Source: Clostridiales bacterium (lineage in GTDB: Bacteria; Bacillota; Clostridia; Christensenellales; CAG-138). From it: a DNA stretch of 16,169 bases. Of this stretch, positions 1 through 6,706 are shown piece by piece (within the stretch, counting starts at the first letter, position 1; each line of letters starts with the position of its first letter). The notes under the pieces are model-generated. The model did not search any database, was not told the DNA's origin, and saw only the letters and a list, made by a program, of their open reading frames with translations. The DNA lies in the NCBI GenBank assembly GCA_031270585.1, contig JAISXK010000054.1, positions 1 through 16,169 on the forward strand, in the 5' to 3' direction. The position numbers were made by a program, and so were the translations under genes.

Positions 1-1
1 C

Positions 2-100
2 ATATGGTGGGAAATCATTCGGCAGGAGACGCCATTGGCATCCCGTCTTGTTAAGGTAGAGTACGGCGTTTACAAGCTCTCGTTTACTGCGCGTTTGTAG
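2..100 (+). CDS. 3' end of an unidentified reading frame (partial, left edge)
   Basis: An open frame enters from the left edge and ends at a TAG at 98-100. It encodes 32 residues that read like protein: two tryptophans near the start, and a basic, hydrophobic end with EYGVYKLSF. No family was recognised and no start is visible. The DNA after it (101-279) is AT-richer and shows no gene. It could equally be a chance open frame, because 32 codons without a stop is not rare. What is seen is only the open frame; coding status is inference. Confidence 0.25.
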   Translation: MWWEIIRQETPLASRLVKVEYGVYKLSFTARL

Positions 101-279
101 ATGCTTGCCACGATTCTCACAGCTGAAAAATATTTCTATTATGCTCCATTGTGCATCTGTTATGCCGGGCTATTATATCCCATTTCTCCCACCTCATTAT
201 CGGTATATGAGATATATCGTCATTGTTTGTGAGTTTATTGAATACGGGTTCTTACATCTACTCCCGCTTTGGGCATTGT

Positions 280-678
280 TTAGCCCAGCCAATCCGCTAA
301 GACAAGACCCTTTACGCGCTCAAACTCACGGGTATTGTTTGTCACAAGGGTTAATCCGGCGGATTTAGCCTGAGCTGCAATTAATAAATCCATCGGGCCG
401 ACGGGCGTACCTTGCTGACGCAGGATCGTCCGTATACGCCCGTATTCCATAGCGGCGGCGCTATCAAAATCCAGTATCTCCACGCCGATAAGGAAATTTG
501 CCAGATTAGCTCCGTTTTTTTCCGGGAATGCGCTGTTATACACGCCGTAATACAGCTCGGCGGCGGTAATAACAGATATGGCAATGCCCTCGCTTTGCTT
601 TTTTCGATAATGCGCAACGACGGCTTCGTTGCTTTTCATCAAGTAGACACATGTGTTTGTATCCAGCAGATATTTCAT
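280..678 (-). CDS. vapC: VapC-type PIN-domain ribonuclease toxin
   Basis: This 132-residue protein has the length and layout of a VapC toxin, a magnesium-dependent RNase that cleaves tRNA or rRNA when freed from its antitoxin. The PIN acidic residues are visible: D6 in LLDTN, E41 in AAELYYG, D97 in GPMDLLIA, and the closing TNN..EF segment at 113-119. This TNNTREF ending is typical of the FitB/VapC branch. The start overlaps the vapB stop by four bases (ATGA), so translation is coupled to the antitoxin. The gene looks intact, with no missing catalytic residue. The cellular RNA target cannot be told from the sequence. The family assignment is firm; activity is inferred from the intact motif set. 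Confidence 0.93.
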   Translation of the reverse strand: MKYLLDTNTCVYLMKSNEAVVAHYRKKQSEGIAISVITAAELYYGVYNSAFPEKNGANLANFLIGVEILDFDSAAAMEYGRIRTILRQQGTPVGPMDLLIAAQAKSAGLTLVTNNTREFERVKGLVLADWLG

Positions 679-917
679 AGGCTTTCCCGCGGCGTGTCCG
701 AGGCTTCCTGTGTATGTGCTTGCTCAACAGATTCAATAAAATCGTCTGTAAAGTTTCCCAGACTGGAAAAAAAGAGTTCGCCCGCACGGTTTTTGGGATA
801 TAGCAGTACCATTTCACCCATCCGTGTTACGCCGACCTCATCCGCGTCGAAACGGTATTCTCTGGGTAATCGCACCGCTTGGCTGGAACCGTTGGTGAAT
901 AGTTTTGCCGTTTTCAT
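675..917 (-). CDS. vapB: VapB-type antitoxin (AbrB/SpoVT-like DNA-binding fold)
   Basis: This 80-residue partner of the downstream vapC begins MKTAKLF and carries the swapped-hairpin AbrB/VapB signature NGSSQAVRLP at about residues 9-18. That segment binds DNA. The acidic C-terminal half would wrap the toxin. Several ATGs stand in a row here. The Shine-Dalgarno GGAGG occupies 926-930 on the complementary strand, so an ATG at 932 lies inside it, 923 is too close, and 917 has the best spacing (8 bases); 920 is possible. The pair is probably autoregulated through the repeats at 936-976. By family knowledge VapB represses its own promoter and is degraded to release VapC. Confidence 0.9.
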   Translation of the reverse strand: MKTAKLFTNGSSQAVRLPREYRFDADEVGVTRMGEMVLLYPKNRAGELFFSSLGNFTDDFIESVEQAHTQEASDTPRESL

Positions 918-935
918 CATCATCACCTCCATACT

Positions 936-980
936 AATAGTATATACAATAGTATATACGATAGTCTATACTATTGTCGA
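936..980 (-). promoter_or_regulatory. vapBC promoter with triple 12-bp repeat operator
   Basis: Read on the + strand, AATAGTATATAC occurs twice in tandem (936-947, 948-959), followed by a 10/12 copy (960-971). A perfect 10-bp inverted repeat, CAATAGTATA at 947-956 against TATACTATTG at 967-976, is embedded in it. On the minus strand a promoter TCGACA (975-980), 18-bp spacer, TATACT (951-956) is covered by the same repeats. Binding of the VapBC complex here would block RNA polymerase, which fits the known autoregulation of these modules. The site is seen directly; the binding protein is inferred. Confidence 0.7.
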
Positions 981-1169
981 AGAATTATTCATGATGAGAT
1001 GACTAATCAAATTTGCGGTAGTCTAAGCAGGGAAAACGGTTCCTATAAATATTGGGTCAACCCGACCAAGCTAAAAAAACACGGAAAATCCCTATTTCTA
1101 AGGCTTTCAGAAAATTCATTATTTATTCAAGTGTCAAAGACCCGGCATTCGCGCAAGGCCAAATTCATG
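981..1169. other. Intergenic stretch between vapBC and the tRNA array
   Basis: This part of a roughly 300-base gap holds no convincing gene. A + strand open frame of 63 codons begins at 999 but has no Shine-Dalgarno, matches no family I know and runs into the tRNA promoter. Apart from the flanking vapBC operator and tRNA promoter I see nothing functional here. Confidence 0.5.
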
Positions 1170-1198
1170 TTGACAATTCTAAAACCATGATGTATATT
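1170..1198 (+). promoter_or_regulatory. Promoter of the tRNA array
   Basis: TTGACA at 1170-1175, a 17-bp spacer and TATATT at 1193-1198 give an 11/12 match to the vegetative sigma-A consensus. The start of transcription would fall near 1205, about 33 bases before the mature tRNA-Pro 5' end. That suits a stable-RNA precursor trimmed by RNase P. Confidence 0.8.
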
Positions 1199-1237
1199 AG
1201 TAAACGTCGCTGGAGCGATTAAGAGGTCATTCCGTAT

Positions 1238-1314
1238 CGGGGTGTAGCGCAGTCCGGTAGCGCACGTGCTTTGGGAGCATGGGGCCGGGGGTTCAAATCC
1301 CTTCACCCCGACCA
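1238..1314 (+). tRNA. tRNA-Pro (anticodon TGG)
   Basis: The full cloverleaf is visible. The acceptor stem is CGGGGTG with CACCCCG, the anticodon arm is CGTGC-TTTGGGA-GCATG (anticodon TGG), the T arm contains GGTTCAAATCC, and CCA is encoded. It is the first of six tRNAs and lies closest to the promoter at 1170-1198. Confidence 0.97.
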
Positions 1315-1356
1315 ATGGTTTTTGCGCTAAAAACAGAGTTGGCCTGTGCGTTTTAT

Positions 1357-1431
1357 GACCCCTTGGTCAAGCGGTTAAGACACCGCCCTTTCACGGCGGT
1401 AACAGGAGTTCGAGTCTCCTAGGGGTCACCA
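1357..1431 (+). tRNA. tRNA-Glu (anticodon TTC)
   Basis: The acceptor stem GACCCCT pairs with AGGGGTC. The anticodon arm is CCGCC-CTTTCAC-GGCGG, giving TTC, the T arm has AGTTCGAGTCT, and CCA is encoded. A 42-base spacer separates it from tRNA-Pro. Confidence 0.97.
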
Positions 1432-1447
1432 TTTTGTTGGATTGCTT

Positions 1448-1524
1448 GGGCCTTTAGCTCAGTTGGTCAGAGCGGTCGGCTCATAACCGACTGGTCCGGG
1501 GTTCGAGTCCCTGAAGGCCCACCA
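1448..1524 (+). tRNA. tRNA with CAT anticodon (elongator Met, or Ile2)
   Basis: The acceptor stem is GGGCCTT with AAGGCCC, the anticodon arm is GTCGG-CTCATAA-CCGAC, the T arm is GGTTCGAGTCC, and CCA is encoded. The first acceptor pair is a normal G-C, and the anticodon stem lacks the three G-C pairs of initiator tRNA, so it is not tRNA-fMet. A CAT anticodon may be read as Met, or as Ile after lysidine modification by TilS. The two cannot be separated with certainty by eye; Met is the more common member of such arrays. Confidence 0.93.
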
Positions 1525-1541
1525 AAAGTATAATACGTTGT

Positions 1542-1618
1542 GGCCCGGTAGTTCAGCCGGTTAGAATGCCAGCCTGTCACGCTGGAGGTCGAGGGTTCGA
1601 GCCCCTTCCGGGTCGCCA
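1542..1618 (+). tRNA. tRNA-Asp (anticodon GTC)
   Basis: The acceptor stem GGCCCGG pairs with CCGGGTC, including one G-T pair. The anticodon arm CCAGC-CTGTCAC-GCTGG gives GTC. The discriminator base is G, as is typical of tRNA-Asp, and CCA is encoded. Confidence 0.97.
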
Positions 1619-1622
1619 ATAT

Positions 1623-1698
1623 GCCTCGGTAGCTCAGTTGGTAGAGCAAGGGACTGAAAATCCCTGTGTCGGTGGTTCAAGTCCACTCTGAGGCACCA
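1623..1698 (+). tRNA. tRNA-Phe (anticodon GAA)
   Basis: The acceptor stem GCCTCGG pairs with CTGAGGC. The anticodon arm AGGGA-CTGAAAA-TCCCT gives GAA, and CCA is encoded. Only four bases separate it from tRNA-Asp, so the two must be processed from one transcript. Confidence 0.97.
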
Positions 1699-1708
1699 TT
1701 TATATCTC

Positions 1709-1784
1709 GCTGGTGTAGCTCAATTGGCAGAGCAGCTGATTTGTAATCAGCAGGTTGCGGGTTCGAGTCCCATCACCAGCTCCA
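1709..1784 (+). tRNA. tRNA-Thr (anticodon TGT)
   Basis: The acceptor stem GCTGGTG pairs with CACCAGC. The anticodon arm GCTGA-TTTGTAA-TCAGC gives TGT, the discriminator is T, and CCA is encoded. It is the last tRNA of the array. No clear intrinsic terminator follows before the convergent thioesterase gene. This is a potential partner of the thrS product and of its T-box leader, although the T-box specifier codon was not resolved. Confidence 0.97.
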
Positions 1785-1903
1785 TTCTCTGTAGCGGAAT
1801 GGGTATCGCGGGGAATTTTGGCGTTGTACGCGCTCCTTGTGCCGGTGGCGAATGCGCCCCGTATTATCTTCCTTAGTAAAAATAAATTTTATAGTTTTGC
1901 GTG

Positions 1904-2665
1904 CTAACCCCTCCCGGTAGCGGAGGTACAACGCTGCCAGTCGCCCCGCGCCTCAAAAACAATGTGGCCGTCCTTTTTGTCCCTGCCTATCGTCTCAAAA
2001 TCCATGCCGCTTTCGTAGAGCGCCATCTCAACCGGTTCGCCGGGGCGCGCCTCCGTCGAGTAGCCGATGCGGATATTTTTGATGCGGTGGACGCCGTGGT
2101 ATTCCATGGGAAACAGATCCAGTATCCAGGCTATGTAGCTGGCGTTATTCATATGGCCGTTTATATCAAGATCGCTATAGCGCGGCGTGCGCTCGCTGAG
2201 TTGCGGTTTGCCCGCCTTTTGCGGACGCACCTTGCCGGGTTCCGGCAACGGGGGGGCCTCTTCCGGCGCGGGGGGGAAAGGCAGCAATGCTTTGCCCGGT
2301 AAGAGTATGCGGCGGGAAGCAAGTTCCGCCACCACCCAGACCGTGGCGATGTTGGCTATGCGCGCGCCCGCGTCGTCCGACACCGTGATATAGCGCAGGT
2401 AGGTGACGCGCCCCGGCGTGCCATACCAGGTTTTTGCGTGAAGCGTATCATATAGCCGGGGGTAGCGCAGCACCTCAAGGTGGGCGCGCGCCAGCATCCA
2501 CACGCAGCCGCGCGTGCGCATCAAATCATCCCGGCCCATGCCCAACAGCGCGGAATGCGCGCCCGCTATCTCCTGCATCAGCCGGAACGCGGCGTCGGGC
2601 CGCCAAAGGCCAAAAGCGTCGGCGTCGTGCGTAAGTATTTGGTAGTCATCTTCAAAATACTGCAC
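1904..2665 (-). CDS. Acyl-ACP thioesterase (FatA/FatB-like, double hot-dog fold)
   Basis: This 253-residue protein matches bacterial acyl-ACP thioesterases (PF01643), which hydrolyse the thioester of finished acyl chains on acyl carrier protein and release free fatty acid in the cytoplasm. The N-terminal hot-dog domain runs from about 1 to 130 (FEDDYQI, RLMQEIAGAHS). The C-terminal hot-dog domain carries the active-site run YSDLDINGHMNN with D167, N169, H171 and N173. Translation starts at a GTG directly after the TAA of the DUF368 gene, behind a GGAAAGGAAG ribosome site lying in that gene's 3' end, so the two are one operon and probably coupled. Chain-length preference cannot be read from the sequence. 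Confidence 0.92.
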   Translation of the reverse strand: MQYFEDDYQILTHDADAFGLWRPDAAFRLMQEIAGAHSALLGMGRDDLMRTRGCVWMLARAHLEVLRYPRLYDTLHAKTWYGTPGRVTYLRYITVSDDAGARIANIATVWVVAELASRRILLPGKALLPFPPAPEEAPPLPEPGKVRPQKAGKPQLSERTPRYSDLDINGHMNNASYIAWILDLFPMEYHGVHRIKNIRIGYSTEARPGEPVEMALYESGMDFETIGRDKKDGHIVFEARGDWQRCTSATGRG

Positions 2666-3535
2666 TTATTCTTCCTTTCCGCCAAAAAAAGTAGCGGTAA
2701 GAAACCCCGCAAGCGCGATCAAAAGCCCCATGGCCCACGCCCATCCCGTAACGCCGCTGAAATTTTGCTGGTAAATTACCACAAAAGGCGCCGCCGCCAC
2801 AAGCCCTATGACGCCGTAGTACGTGGCATACGGGTAGCGCTTTATAAGCGCGCGAATCAGACGCGCCATAATCATCATGCCCGCGAACACGCCCAAGGCA
2901 AAGGGCGCCAAAATCGCCAGTGTATTTAATAGCGCCGGCCAATCGAAGCGCAAAAGCGCCCTGGTGAATGTGTTGACATAACGCAGTATGGGTTCGTAAT
3001 AGCCCAGCAGCACCATCATCATGGAGCCGGAAACGCCTGGCACAACCATCGTAGCAGCCGCGATAAAGCCAAGCCCCGCCGCGAGAAGCGCGTGCAAAAG
3101 CGTGGGCCGCAAAAGCCGTATGCTGTCGGCATTGCTGCTGGCAATGGGCAAAACCACCATAACCGCGAGAGCGACAGCCAATGTAAGCGCGTGGCCCGGC
3201 CGGAATTTTTGGCCCTTCACGTTGCGGATCAGCATAGGCAGCGCGCCTAAGATAAGCCCTATAAAAAGAAAGCTGGTGCGCAGCGGGTAAAGCGTGAGCA
3301 TCCTTTCGATAAAGTAGGCGAACACAAGCACGCCGATCGCCGTGCCTGTCATGTAGGGCAGCAAAAAGAGAGCCTTTTTTTTCGTGCCCTTCGATATGGT
3401 CAAAAAATCTATTAACTGGTCGTATATACCTACCGACATGGCGATGGAGCCGCCCGAAACGCCGGGTATCACAACGGAAACGCCAATCAGCATACCCTTT
3501 ATCACCTTTAATACGAGCCGCGCCGCCTTTTTCAT
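2666..3535 (-). CDS. DUF368 membrane protein (PopT-type polyprenyl-phosphate carrier family)
   Basis: This 289-residue, very hydrophobic protein has about eight membrane segments. Its hallmark is two copies of the PGVSG motif, in VVIPGVSGGS near residues 24-30 and MVVPGVSGS near 166-171, the internal duplication of DUF368 (PF04018). Members of this family have been reported as undecaprenyl-phosphate translocases (PopT) that return the lipid carrier across the cytoplasmic membrane for wall synthesis; the role here is by family only. I place the start at 3535 (MKKAARL) behind AAAAAGGTG. A 14-codon longer frame begins inside the TATAAT-like promoter element. It forms an operon with the thioesterase downstream. 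Confidence 0.88.
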   Translation of the reverse strand: MKKAARLVLKVIKGMLIGVSVVIPGVSGGSIAMSVGIYDQLIDFLTISKGTKKKALFLLPYMTGTAIGVLVFAYFIERMLTLYPLRTSFLFIGLILGALPMLIRNVKGQKFRPGHALTLAVALAVMVVLPIASSNADSIRLLRPTLLHALLAAGLGFIAAATMVVPGVSGSMMMVLLGYYEPILRYVNTFTRALLRFDWPALLNTLAILAPFALGVFAGMMIMARLIRALIKRYPYATYYGVIGLVAAAPFVVIYQQNFSGVTGWAWAMGLLIALAGFLTATFFGGKEE

Positions 3536-3546
3536 AATCCGCACCT

Positions 3547-3578
3547 TTTTATGAGTTCGATTATTATAATAAAACATC
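3547..3578 (-). promoter_or_regulatory. Likely promoter region of the DUF368-thioesterase operon
   Basis: On the minus strand the run TTTTATTATAATAATCG contains a perfect TATAAT, or an overlapping TATTAT with TTGCAT 17 bp upstream. It sits 25-45 bases before the chosen start of the DUF368 gene. The -35 element is poor, so only the -10 is well supported. Confidence 0.5.
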
Positions 3579-3618
3579 TTGCCGGGGCATGCAAACAGAT
3601 TGGGAAAAATTCATAAAC

Positions 3619-3666
3619 AAAGCCGCGAAGCCATAAAGCCGCAAAGCCATAAAGCCGCGAAGCCGC
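3619..3666. repeat. Three tandem 16-bp repeats between divergent genes
   Basis: The unit AAAGCCGCGAAGCCAT occurs at 3619-3634, again at 3635-3650 with one change (G to A), and at 3651-3666 with the last two bases changed. Each unit itself contains an AAGCC half-repeat. The repeats lie in the divergent gap between the DUF368 operon and the htrA-type gene. Their role is unknown; they could be an intergenic repeat family or a regulator site. Confidence 0.85.
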
Positions 3667-3770
3667 AGGACATATTTCGTACACAATTTTACAAAAAGCC
3701 AACGCAATTGTACGACGCTCTCGTCAAATTTATTCGGTATAAATACAATACGGTTAACGAATAATGATAC

Positions 3771-3777
3771 AGGGAGG
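3771..3777 (+). promoter_or_regulatory. Ribosome binding site deciding the protease start
   Basis: AGGGAGG lies 8 bases before ATG 3786 and 5 before an in-frame TTG at 3783. The ATG is the better start, so the protein begins MDNRHWY. Confidence 0.8.
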
Positions 3778-3785
3778 CTATTTTG

Positions 3786-5078
3786 ATGGATAACCGGCAT
3801 TGGTATGAAGAACAAAAACAGCAACATTTCGGCGATGCGGATACAAATAAAACGCGCAAAAAGAATGCGGTATCGATGGTTACGCTCGTTGTCTGCATGC
3901 TGCTTACCGCCCTTGTAGGCGGCGCTGCGGGCGGCCTTCTCACTTACGGCATAGGGCAAACGCAAGAGCGGCGGGATCTTATGGAGTGGCAGGATGAGTC
4001 CGCCGGGGAAGCGCCGGCAAAAACGCCGGCCGTTTCAACCGCGCCGGACGCTTCAACCGAAACGGCCGTGGAGACGATTGTAACGGCGGCGGGGGCGTAT
4101 ACAAAAAGCCAGATCATCGGGATGTCCGCGCCCGCGATCGTGGGTATTGACATTGCCGTAAACGGCGCGTGGTCTTATGGCGGCGGAAGAAGCGAGGTTT
4201 TATCCGGCAGCGGCAGCGGCATTATCGTGACAAGCGACGGATATATCGTTACAAACAACCATGTGGTGAGCGGCGCGTCGGAAATAAAGGTGTATTTGAA
4301 CGACGATGTCGAATACCCCGCCACGCTTATAGGATCGGATGAGCGCACAGATCTTGCCATTATCAAAATTGAAGCCGCCGGCCTTACCCCTGTGGTGATG
4401 GGCGATTCCGACTCCCTGGTGGTAGGGGACGACGTGGTAGCGATCGGCAATCCGCTGGGCGAATTGCGCGGCTCTTCCACGAGCGGCATCATAAGCGCGC
4501 TTGCGCGCGTAATCAACATCGAGGGCTGGGAGATGACGCTGTTGCAGACGGACGCCGCCATCAATCCCGGCAACTCCGGCGGCGGGCTCTTTAACATGAA
4601 GGGGGAACTAATCGGCGTCGTAAACGCCAAAATCGCGTCCACCACAACGGAGGGCCTTGGTTTTGCCATCCCCGTTAACGATTTAAAAGAGGTATTCAGC
4701 GATTTGATGGATTTGGGTTACGTGAGCGGGCGCGCCTACCTTGGCGTATACACAAAGGACGTGGCGATAGCAAGCGAAAACCAACAGGGCGCAAACGCGC
4801 CGTTTGGCGATTTCTTTGGCTTTGGCGGCATGCAAAATTACGTGGGGCGCGTGCAGATCGCCGATGTGGAAGAGGGCGGCGCCGCAGATAAGGCCGGCAT
4901 CAAAGCCGGCGATATCGTGCTTGCGGTAAACGATATTGAGATTTCAAGCGCAAATGAGCTGGCGATAAAAATCCGTGAATATAATGCCGGCGATGTGGCA
5001 ACAATAAAAGTACAGCGGGATGACCAGGAACTGACGTTTGAAGTTACGTTTCAGGAATATATACCCAATCAGTCATAA
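3786..5078 (+). CDS. Membrane-anchored HtrA/DegP-type serine protease with PDZ domain
   Basis: This 430-residue protein has the order of Gram-positive HtrA proteases. A charged cytoplasmic head (1-27) comes first, then one membrane helix (about 28-55), a Thr/Ala/Pro-rich linker (70-100), a trypsin-like domain (about 110-300) and one PDZ domain (about 315-422). The catalytic triad is visible: H159 in TNNHVVSG, D189 in ERTDLAII and S264 in NPGNSGGG. It would sit in the membrane with protease and PDZ outside, degrading or refolding damaged exported proteins under envelope stress. The gene is monocistronic, ended by the hairpin at 5119-5152, and divergent from an envelope-related operon. Naming it htrA, htrB or degP specifically is not justified from sequence alone. 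Confidence 0.96.
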   Translation: MDNRHWYEEQKQQHFGDADTNKTRKKNAVSMVTLVVCMLLTALVGGAAGGLLTYGIGQTQERRDLMEWQDESAGEAPAKTPAVSTAPDASTETAVETIVTAAGAYTKSQIIGMSAPAIVGIDIAVNGAWSYGGGRSEVLSGSGSGIIVTSDGYIVTNNHVVSGASEIKVYLNDDVEYPATLIGSDERTDLAIIKIEAAGLTPVVMGDSDSLVVGDDVVAIGNPLGELRGSSTSGIISALARVINIEGWEMTLLQTDAAINPGNSGGGLFNMKGELIGVVNAKIASTTTEGLGFAIPVNDLKEVFSDLMDLGYVSGRAYLGVYTKDVAIASENQQGANAPFGDFFGFGGMQNYVGRVQIADVEEGGAADKAGIKAGDIVLAVNDIEISSANELAIKIREYNAGDVATIKVQRDDQELTFEVTFQEYIPNQS

Positions 5079-5118
5079 CGCCTGTAGGCGATGACATACC
5101 CCCAACCATCCTTAGAAA

Positions 5119-5152
5119 CGGCAAACGCCCGGCTCCCCCCGGGCGTTTGCCG
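5119..5152. terminator. Strong bidirectional hairpin between protease and holin genes
   Basis: A perfect 14-bp stem CGGCAAACGCCCGG (5119-5132) pairs with its complement at 5139-5152 around a 6-base C-rich loop. It lies between the convergent protease gene and lysis module. No long T run follows on either strand (three T on the minus side), so it may act as a weak intrinsic or Rho-assisted terminator, or as an RNA end stabiliser. Confidence 0.7.
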
Positions 5153-5186
5153 CGCTTTGGCTTCGCGCGCGCGTGGCCATAGCATA

Positions 5187-5465
5187 TTACGTGTTTGTGC
5201 CGTGCGTTACCGCGTCAAACGCGCCGTTGCCGGCCAGGCTCACCACAGCCGCGTTCAGTAAGCACAGCGCGGCGCTCTCAAGCGTAAGCGCGCCCGTAAA
5301 AAATGTGCCCGCAAGAAGTACGATAAGCGCTATGATGTAGCTGAAAAGCCGCGTGGGTATCTTCGCTATAAACCCCGCGCCCTTTAACAATTGCGTCAAT
5401 GCGGCTGTAGCCAATACGGCTCCGGCGTATGTCGCCAGCATGGCCCAGGTGAAAAACTCTTTCAT
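5187..5465 (-). CDS. Phage-type holin (small two- to three-helix membrane protein)
   Basis: This 92-residue membrane protein has hydrophobic segments at about 7-26, 38-58 and 63-80, separated by the basic turn KIPTRLFSY. Its length, topology and position right after an endolysin and a small coiled-coil membrane protein fit a holin, which forms the membrane lesion that lets endolysin reach the cell wall. Its ATG overlaps the preceding stop by four bases (ATGA), so the module is translationally coupled. It is the last gene of the leftward operon and faces the hairpin at 5119-5152. The function is called mostly by context and topology; no specific holin family was proven. Confidence 0.75.
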   Translation of the reverse strand: MKEFFTWAMLATYAGAVLATAALTQLLKGAGFIAKIPTRLFSYIIALIVLLAGTFFTGALTLESAALCLLNAAVVSLAGNGAFDAVTHGTNT

Positions 5466-5683
5466 TTTACTTTCTCCTTTATTTCTTCTATTTGGTTGTA
5501 CGCGGTTTTCATATCCCGCTCCATCATGGCTATGCGCTCCACGAGGTTATTGTGCCTTTCCACCTTTTTTTCCAAAATATCGATGCGGAAATTCACAAGC
5601 TTATTCGCCTGGCGCACGCCCGCCCACGAGCCGCATAATGTGCCCGCAAGCGATAAGAGCGCCACCACCAACGCGTCGTTCAT
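5462..5683 (-). CDS. Small phage membrane protein, XhlA/BhlA-like (holin-associated)
   Basis: I take the start at 5683 (MNDALVV), whose ATG overlaps the endolysin TGA by four bases; a longer frame to 5743 would lie inside the endolysin gene. The product has 73 residues: an N-terminal membrane helix (about 4-23, ALVVALLSLAGTL), then RIDILEKKVERHNNLVERI and a charged coiled-coil tail ending EEIKEKVK. Proteins with this LEKKVEKHNN-type segment are common in lysis modules of Bacillota prophages next to holin and endolysin. They are thought to help or modulate lysis. The family resemblance is by eye; the exact function is unknown. Confidence 0.75.
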   Translation of the reverse strand: MNDALVVALLSLAGTLCGSWAGVRQANKLVNFRIDILEKKVERHNNLVERIAMMERDMKTAYNQIEEIKEKVK

Positions 5684-6393
5684 ACGGCATACCCATGCGC
5701 CTTTATGAACGCCGCAATGCCCCGTATGGTTTTTTCTCCGCATATGCCGTCTATGGCCCCACAGGGGTAACCCAGGTGGGTAAGCGCCGTTTGCAGCTCT
5801 TCTACGGCGCTGCCGCGCATAGGCGGGGAGGTAAGTTTAAGTACCGTAGGCGGGCAGGCGGACGCGGCCTGCCCGTTGGGATCGCCCGCGAATATCGCGG
5901 GTCTGCCATAGGCGTTCCAATAAGTTTTGCCGTTGTCCGTGAGCGCGCGTTTGACCACGCCGTCGTCGCGGCCTTTGGCCTCAATTACATGTAGCGCGTC
6001 GTCCGCCACGTAGCCTATGTGGGTAGCTTTACCCTTGCCGTTTACGCGAAACACCCAATCGCCGCGCCGCAAGCCGTCGCGGGAGATTTTTGTGCATGTG
6101 CCCATCATGCCGTCCGCCGACATGTCGCTTTTATATAGCCCCATGGTGTTTTGCAGCCAGTACATGCCCAACCCCGAGCAATCAAACGCGCGCAATACGT
6201 CGCCATAGCCTGCCGCCATCTGCTTTTTCCAATAGGCGATGGCGCGGCCGGCGTTGGTTGCGGATTTTTCGCGGCTCTTTATAAAGCTTTCGGTGATGGC
6301 GCAAGCGGCCTGTCCCTGCGCCCCCCACACGTATATGGATCGGTTGTTACATTGTTCCTGCAGATAGCTTATAAATCGGTCTAAACGTGTCAT
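5680..6393 (-). CDS. Phage-type endolysin: NlpC/P60 peptidase with C-terminal peptidoglycan-binding domain
   Basis: From the ATG at 6393 the protein has 237 residues. An NlpC/P60-type domain spans about 1-170, with C72 in FDCSGLGMYW, H125 in ATHIGYV and a third polar residue near H135/E138 in HVIEAKGRDDG. This is the Cys-His set of cell-wall peptidases that cut stem peptides. A peptidoglycan_binding_1-like repeat follows at about 190-235 (VEELQTALTHLGY, DGICGEKTI). There is no signal peptide, so export would depend on the holin. The Shine-Dalgarno GGAAAGGAG lies unusually far (18 bases) from the ATG and no other start fits between. A frame to 6477 adds an arginine-rich leader without a ribosome site. 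Confidence 0.88.
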   Translation of the reverse strand: MTRLDRFISYLQEQCNNRSIYVWGAQGQAACAITESFIKSREKSATNAGRAIAYWKKQMAAGYGDVLRAFDCSGLGMYWLQNTMGLYKSDMSADGMMGTCTKISRDGLRRGDWVFRVNGKGKATHIGYVADDALHVIEAKGRDDGVVKRALTDNGKTYWNAYGRPAIFAGDPNGQAASACPPTVLKLTSPPMRGSAVEELQTALTHLGYPCGAIDGICGEKTIRGIAAFIKAHGYAV

Positions 6394-6599
6394 GGTATTT
6401 TTACTTGTGCACTCCTTTCCTGCCGCCGCCCGGTTTACCTGCCGCCGCGCCGCCATGCGGCGCGTGTGACAAAACAAGCGTAAACGTATGTGCGTGTTTA
6501 TCGAAAAGCAATTGTGGGATGCTTCTTTGGGTTTTTGCGGCGTTACGCGCGGGCTTTGCCCTCTTTTATGTAAACCGGGTTCGGGTTTGCGCGTTCTGC

Positions 6600-6692
6600 T
6601 TATGCGGCGTTCTGCGGCGCGGCGCTCATTTCCTGAGGCGGTACATTGTTTTTATCAAGATCTGTTCCCCCTTCCGTTTCAAGAGTATACAT
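6600..6692 (-). CDS. Possible 30-residue leader peptide ahead of the lysis operon
   Basis: An ATG at 6692 opens a frame encoding an acidic, proline- and asparagine-rich 30-residue peptide (MYTLETEGGT start, APQNAA end), terminated by TAA. It begins only about 17 bases after the predicted transcript start, inside the palindrome, with no Shine-Dalgarno. It is listed because the leader is otherwise empty. A chance open frame is the more likely explanation. Confidence 0.15.
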   Translation of the reverse strand: MYTLETEGGTDLDKNNVPPQEMSAAPQNAA

Positions 6693-6706
6693 ACATATGT
6701 TTGTAT
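6687..6706. promoter_or_regulatory. 20-bp near-palindrome, candidate repressor operator
   Basis: ATACATACATATGTTTGTAT pairs with itself at 9 of 10 positions. It lies immediately downstream of the lysis promoter -10 at 6716-6721 and about 100 bases before the XRE repressor gene. That is where an operator would let the repressor stop leftward transcription. The binding protein is inferred. Confidence 0.6.

Noticed and set aside
412..1002. 196-codon + strand frame over vapBC
   Set aside because: It is the antisense shadow of the overlapping vapB and vapC genes, which have clear family motifs.
999..1190. 63-codon + strand frame before the tRNA array
   Set aside because: No ribosome site, no family resemblance, and its end runs into the -35/spacer of the tRNA promoter.
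1127..1649. Minus-strand frames with sequences like GVKGFEPPAPCSQ and RKGLEPSTSSV
   Set aside because: These are the well-known false proteins read from the antisense of tRNA genes.
1785..1903. Possible terminator after the tRNA array
   Set aside because: I could find no stable stem followed by a T run; only loose AT-rich sequence is present.
3619..3666. CRISPR-like array
   Set aside because: The repeats are directly adjacent without spacers and only 16 bp long, and no cas gene is in the window.
3564..3965. Minus-strand frame containing RLRGFMALRLYGFAAL
   Set aside because: The repetitive protein is just the translation of the 16-bp DNA repeats and it runs over the start of the protease gene.
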